DNA of 28,089 nt. It comes from Limnoraphis robusta CS-951. GTDB taxonomy: Bacteria; Cyanobacteriota; Cyanobacteriia; Cyanobacteriales; Microcoleaceae. The stretch lies in NCBI RefSeq assembly GCF_000972705.2, contig NZ_LATL02000144.1, positions 1-28,089 of the forward strand, written 5' to 3'. The translations under genes were made by a program, and so were the position numbers. Below the pieces are notes generated by a model. That model had not been told where the DNA came from. It did not search any database and saw nothing but the letters and a program-made list of their open reading frames with translations. The stretch's first letter is position 1. Every line of letters begins with the position of its first letter. Positions 25,083 to 28,089 of this stretch are shown here, in pieces.

Positions 25083-26228
25083 ATGGTCACTGTTTTCATG
25101 GTTCATTTTAATGTCAATTTCAAATATTTTAATTCCTTTGCTGATATCACGCTCAGTTTAGCTAAAACCCTGTTTGAACTTGGGGTTCCTGTTTCTATAG
25201 AACCCTCAGAAATCTCCGGGGATGCTTTAAAAGTGATCAGTGATCAAGAGAAAAAGCTGCTAGACTATTTGATGAAACAATCCCCTTCAGAACTGTTTCA
25301 AATTAAATGGTCACACTATTGGGAAACGGTGCGAAATATTCAGCTTAGAGGTCATCTCAATTTTGAACTTTTTGCCATCAATTATGAATTTTCCCAGAAT
25401 TCTAAATCCTGTGATGATTGGATGCAATCAACCCTTCATAATTCCTATCACAAATTAGCCGTTAGTCACTATTGTAAACAAGTTTTATTACAAGCAGGTT
25501 GTCCCGAATCAGAGGTTTCAGTTTTACCTTTGGGAGCAAATCCCCTTTTCTTCAATTCTTCAGAACTAGAATCTCAAGTCAATCAACAAAAATCACCCCA
25601 AATTAAACGGTTTTTACATTTAACAAACTCCTGGGATTTATATCGGTTTGGTACGGATTTACTTTTACCTGCATTTTGTGAAGAATTTTTGGGAAATCCT
25701 CATGTACTTTTAGTGATCAAAGATGGCGGAAGCAATAATCAAAACGTGACCGAAATAGTTGTCAATCTTCGTCGAAAATTTGGAGATAAAATGCCCAATA
25801 TTTATATCCTCCGAAAACTCCTAAATAAAACGAATTTAGCCCAATTATATTGGTTTTCAGATGTCGTTGTTGCTCCCTTTCGTGGGGAAGGATTTGCTAT
25901 TAAAATTCTCGATGCTTTCGCCGCAGGTTTACCTGTGATTATGCCCCTTTATGGCGGGCCGACAGAATATGCGAACCCAACAAACTGCTATCCGATTGAA
26001 TATGATTTAGTACCCGTCGGTAACTGTTATGATACTCAATTTTTTAAACCTAAAAATAAACCCCATTGGGCCGAACCTAAAATTGAGTCTTTGAGACAAC
26101 AATTACATCGAGTGATGAATGATGAAAATCAAGCTTTAATTCGTCAAAGAGCCAAAGAAACAGCACAACAATTTTCTTGGGAAATCACCGCTCAAAAGCT
26201 GTTTGCCTTGATGAGAAAATTATCTTAA
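25083..26228 (+). CDS. Glycosyltransferase, GT-B fold (family 4/1-like)
   Basis: 381 residues. The N-terminal half is weakly conserved; a strand at VTVFMVHFNVN and KLAVSHYCKQVLLQAGCPESEVSVLPLGANPLFF mark the usual mid-protein hinge (V-P-x-G). The C-terminal half is the nucleotide-sugar domain: FLHLTNSWDLYRFGTDLLLPAF, VLLVIKDGG, and the donor-site motif VAPFRGEGFAIKILDAFAAGLPVI, where E (GEGF) and D take the places of the E-x7-E pair. It probably transfers a sugar to a glycan or lipid in the cytosol; donor and acceptor are unknown. Start uncertain: ATG 25083 or ATG 25101 (MVHFN), neither with a Shine-Dalgarno. The nearest gene with a related job is the membrane glycosyltransferase at 18143. 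Confidence 0.85.
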   Translation: MVTVFMVHFNVNFKYFNSFADITLSLAKTLFELGVPVSIEPSEISGDALKVISDQEKKLLDYLMKQSPSELFQIKWSHYWETVRNIQLRGHLNFELFAINYEFSQNSKSCDDWMQSTLHNSYHKLAVSHYCKQVLLQAGCPESEVSVLPLGANPLFFNSSELESQVNQQKSPQIKRFLHLTNSWDLYRFGTDLLLPAFCEEFLGNPHVLLVIKDGGSNNQNVTEIVVNLRRKFGDKMPNIYILRKLLNKTNLAQLYWFSDVVVAPFRGEGFAIKILDAFAAGLPVIMPLYGGPTEYANPTNCYPIEYDLVPVGNCYDTQFFKPKNKPHWAEPKIESLRQQLHRVMNDENQALIRQRAKETAQQFSWEITAQKLFALMRKLS

Positions 26229-26672
26229 AAAGTCGGTTCAAAAGGATAGGTTTTGAAAACATATACTTCGATCCTTGCCTTCAGTCTCAACTCGACCTTG
26301 ACAAAACCAGAGAGTGGAGATTATAGTAAGCTTGGGGGGAGTATATTAACGACTTTCTTCCGATCAACTCAAAAGAAACAAGACATCCTTTAGAAAAAGG
26401 GTAAATCCCTCCTTGGAGGTGGAATCCTTCTTTACTTAGCAGAGTTAAGCGTTTGGTCAACAAAAATCAGGTTCGGTTGCTTTCCAGGAGCCAGAGGTCG
26501 AACTGGCGACACCTTTCAACCTGATTCGATTTAGAGAAAAACCAAGAAACCTAAAAACAGGTCAATTTTTTTATGAGTGTCTAACTTGAGAACATTAAAT
26601 TTTTGGCAATCTTGAAAGGTTGCTGAAGTTTGTTGTTCTCTTTTTCACAATTATATTTTTGGAATTTAGGAA
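26229..26672. other. Gene-free stretch with nested hairpin
   Basis: No ORF is supported here. AATCAGGTT (26465-26473) pairs with AACCTGATT (26518-26526), nine perfect pairs, and inside it GCCAG (26490-26494) pairs with CTGGC (26503-26507) around AGGTCGAA. A palindrome CCTCC-TT-GGAGG lies at 26408-26419. No T-run follows, so this is not a simple terminator. It may be a structured 5' leader of the downstream genes or the relic of an element. Confidence 0.4.
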
Positions 26673-26834
26673 ATGAGTTTGCGGGTAATTCTCTTAGCCA
26701 ATGAGAGTATTTCGGCAAATTTCAACTCAATTCCGAAGGATTTTTATTACCAATTTTCCCAAAAACTGGGAAAAAATAGCTTTCAATTCGATAATCGAAT
26801 CCCTATTCTCAAAACCATTCGTAACACCGAATAA
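26673..26834 (+). CDS. Small ORF, 53 residues, possible upstream partner of the acetyltransferase
   Basis: ATG at 26673 with GGAATTTAGGA directly upstream as a plausible but close ribosome binding site; it ends TAA at 26832-26834, six bases before the ATG of the GNAT gene. The protein (MSLRVILLANESISANF..., ending KTIRNTE) has a balanced composition with no membrane span, no cysteine and no recognised motif. The acetyltransferase has no Shine-Dalgarno of its own, which fits translation coupled to this ORF. It could be a leader peptide, a small hypothetical protein, or chance. Confidence 0.4.
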   Translation: MSLRVILLANESISANFNSIPKDFYYQFSQKLGKNSFQFDNRIPILKTIRNTE

Positions 26835-26840
26835 AATCTT

Positions 26841-27806
26841 ATGATGTTAGCAACGTTAACGAGACGATCTTACCAAAAAGCAACAGACCGAAGTTCGATC
26901 AGCACTTTAGTCAATATTTGTGCAGCCTATGATCGCTTAGATCAAGATGTATCCCTAGCCGAATTTCAACTAATTCTGAATTCACCGGATTTAGAACGCC
27001 ATTGTGATACCTACTTCATCGAAAACTACAACGGTAAACTCATCGGTTTAGCCTTAATAGAACATCAAGAATCAACCACTCAAATTGATGGAAATCTGTG
27101 GATATTCGTGCATCCCGATGTTCGACATCAAGGCTTAGAAACCGAGTTAATTCAATGGAGTGAAAAACACTTACAACGCCTCGGAAGACAGAAAGATAGA
27201 CCTGTACGACTGTTAACCGATAGTCGAGATGATCAAGTAGATCGGGCGGTATTATTTAATCAACAAGGCTTTCAAATTAAACGAGAATTCTTGACCTTAG
27301 AGCGATCGCTCAATCAACCCTTACCCTTACCCGAACTTAGTCAAGGATTTCAACTGTCTTATTTAAAAAATCCCGATCAAATTCCGGCTTGGGTTGAAAT
27401 GTATAATCAATCCTTTGTTGATCACTGGAACCATTATGATATTACCGCAGAAACCGTCAAATATTGGCATACCCTCCCCGATTATCAACCGGAATTAGAC
27501 ATTATTGCGATCGCCCCCGACGGCACCTTTGCGGCGATGTGTAGCTGTCGTCTGAAACCTCAACCCCATCGCAACATTCGTACAGGTTGGATCGAATGGT
27601 TGGGAACTCGACGGGGTTTCCGACGCATGGGTTTAGGACGAGCGATGTTATTTGCAGGAATGCGTCAACTCCAACAAATCGGGGCTGATACTGTTAAATT
27701 GAGTGTAGACTCTCAAAGCCTCACAGGTGCTAATCATCTGTATGAGTCAGTAGGGTTTCGTCCGGTAGAAACGGTGTTATCGTGGGTTAAACCCGTCGCC
27801 GCATAA
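26841..27806 (+). CDS. Tandem GNAT-family N-acetyltransferase
   Basis: 321 residues holding two GNAT folds in a row, the layout of MshD-like enzymes. In the first half, LWIFVHPDVRHQGLETELIQW matches the V-x-P-x-x-R-x-x-G motif A but with LE in place of G-x-G/A, so acetyl-CoA binding there may be weakened. The second half has EWLGTRRGFRRMGLGRAMLFAGM, with the full R-x-x-G-x-G pyrophosphate loop, then GADTVKLSVDSQSLTGANHLYESVGF, the usual N-x-x-A-x-x-L-Y-x-x-x-GF end. It transfers an acetyl group from acetyl-CoA to an amine; the substrate is not known, and mycothiol would be unexpected in cyanobacteria. Start at the ATG ATG of 26841, after the small ORF. Confidence 0.88.
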   Translation: MMLATLTRRSYQKATDRSSISTLVNICAAYDRLDQDVSLAEFQLILNSPDLERHCDTYFIENYNGKLIGLALIEHQESTTQIDGNLWIFVHPDVRHQGLETELIQWSEKHLQRLGRQKDRPVRLLTDSRDDQVDRAVLFNQQGFQIKREFLTLERSLNQPLPLPELSQGFQLSYLKNPDQIPAWVEMYNQSFVDHWNHYDITAETVKYWHTLPDYQPELDIIAIAPDGTFAAMCSCRLKPQPHRNIRTGWIEWLGTRRGFRRMGLGRAMLFAGMRQLQQIGADTVKLSVDSQSLTGANHLYESVGFRPVETVLSWVKPVAA

Positions 27807-27810
27807 CACC

Positions 27811-28089
27811 GTAGGGGCGGGTTCTGTAAAGATGTATATTTGTTAGAAATAGCCTCAATAAACCCGCCCAGAATGATGTAGGGGCGGGTTCTGTAAAGAT
27901 GTATATTTGTTAGAAATAGCCTCAATAAACCCGCCCATAATGATGTAGGGGCGGGTTCTGTAAAGATATATATTTGTTAGAAATAGCCTCAATAAACCCG
28001 CCCAGAATGATGTAGGGGCGGGTTCTGTAAAGATATATATTTGTTAGAAATAGCCTCAATAAACCCGCCCAGAATGATGTAGGGGCGGG
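27811..28089 (+). repeat. 67-bp tandem repeat, four units plus partial fifth
   Basis: Units start at 27811, 27878, 27945, 28012 and 28079, exactly 67 bases apart; the fifth is cut by the window edge. Each begins GTAGGGGCGGGTTCTG and ends AAACCCGCCCAGAATGAT, so GGGCGGGTT and AAACCCGCCC can pair within a unit. Units differ at few bases: GATGTATAT in units 1-2 against GATATATAT in 3-4, and CCCATAATGAT in unit 2. Dispersed single copies occur at 11585, 16233 and 16396. Confidence 0.95.

Noticed and set aside
26480..26515. tRNA gene on the minus strand
   Set aside because: Only a T-arm-like stem is present, with an eight-base loop; no anticodon or acceptor arm can be found.
27734..27925. 63-codon minus-strand ORF
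   Set aside because: It is made of the antisense of the GNAT gene end and of the 67-bp repeat.
27811..28089. CRISPR array
   Set aside because: The 67-bp units are repeats along their full length with no variable spacers, and no cas genes are present.

Overview
The window comes from a cyanobacterium, most likely a filamentous one of the Oscillatoriales type. The evidence is a form IB RuBisCO operon with the rbcX chaperone gene between rbcL and rbcS, many HIP1 octamers (GCGATCGC), a Pix/Tax-type phototaxis operon with tandem GAF domains, pentapeptide-repeat and zinc-ribbon kinase proteins, and many short heptamer repeats between genes. Genus and species cannot be fixed from this sequence alone.

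Layout. 1-1136 (minus) is a Ser/Thr protein kinase cut by the window edge. 1466-3172 is a KefB-type cation:proton antiporter. 3309-3638 (minus) is a small putative membrane protein, followed by a palindrome-rich repeat and the rbc upstream region. 4159-6478 is rbcL-rbcX-rbcS, closed by a good intrinsic terminator. 6618-6723 is a MITE-like element whose right end abuts a wrecked copy of a PixJ-like receptor gene (6726-7205). 7339-7815 holds a sigma70-like promoter and a long, structured leader or RNA region in front of a pentapeptide-repeat protein (7816-9168).

9444-17899 is a pixGHIJL-type chemotaxis/phototaxis operon: PatA-like regulator, CheY, CheW, a soluble five-GAF receptor, and a CheA. 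The CheA has lost its dimerisation, ATPase and CheW regions: only the Hpt part and an out-of-frame piece of the C-terminal receiver remain. The receptor's first four GAF domains each carry two cysteines 28 residues apart, and in three of them the first lies in a DPCF motif, as in DXCF cyanobacteriochromes. The operon therefore keeps a plausible light sensor but no local kinase.

18143-28089 holds a GT-C type membrane glycosyltransferase, an ATP-grasp ligase related to PGM1 peptide ligases, a small DUF6464-like protein (minus), a ClC chloride channel fused to CBS and two Usp domains, a second MITE-like element, a family 4/1-like glycosyltransferase, a structured non-coding stretch, a 53-codon small ORF, a tandem-GNAT acetyltransferase, and a 67-bp tandem repeat that runs off the end of the window. 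Single copies of the same inverted-repeat family lie inside the phototaxis operon.

The strongest observations are the kinase-less pixL locus, the dual-cysteine GAF array, the receptor pseudogene whose homology starts at a MITE edge, and the structured leader at 7339-7815. No CRISPR array, tRNA, rRNA or complete insertion sequence was seen.
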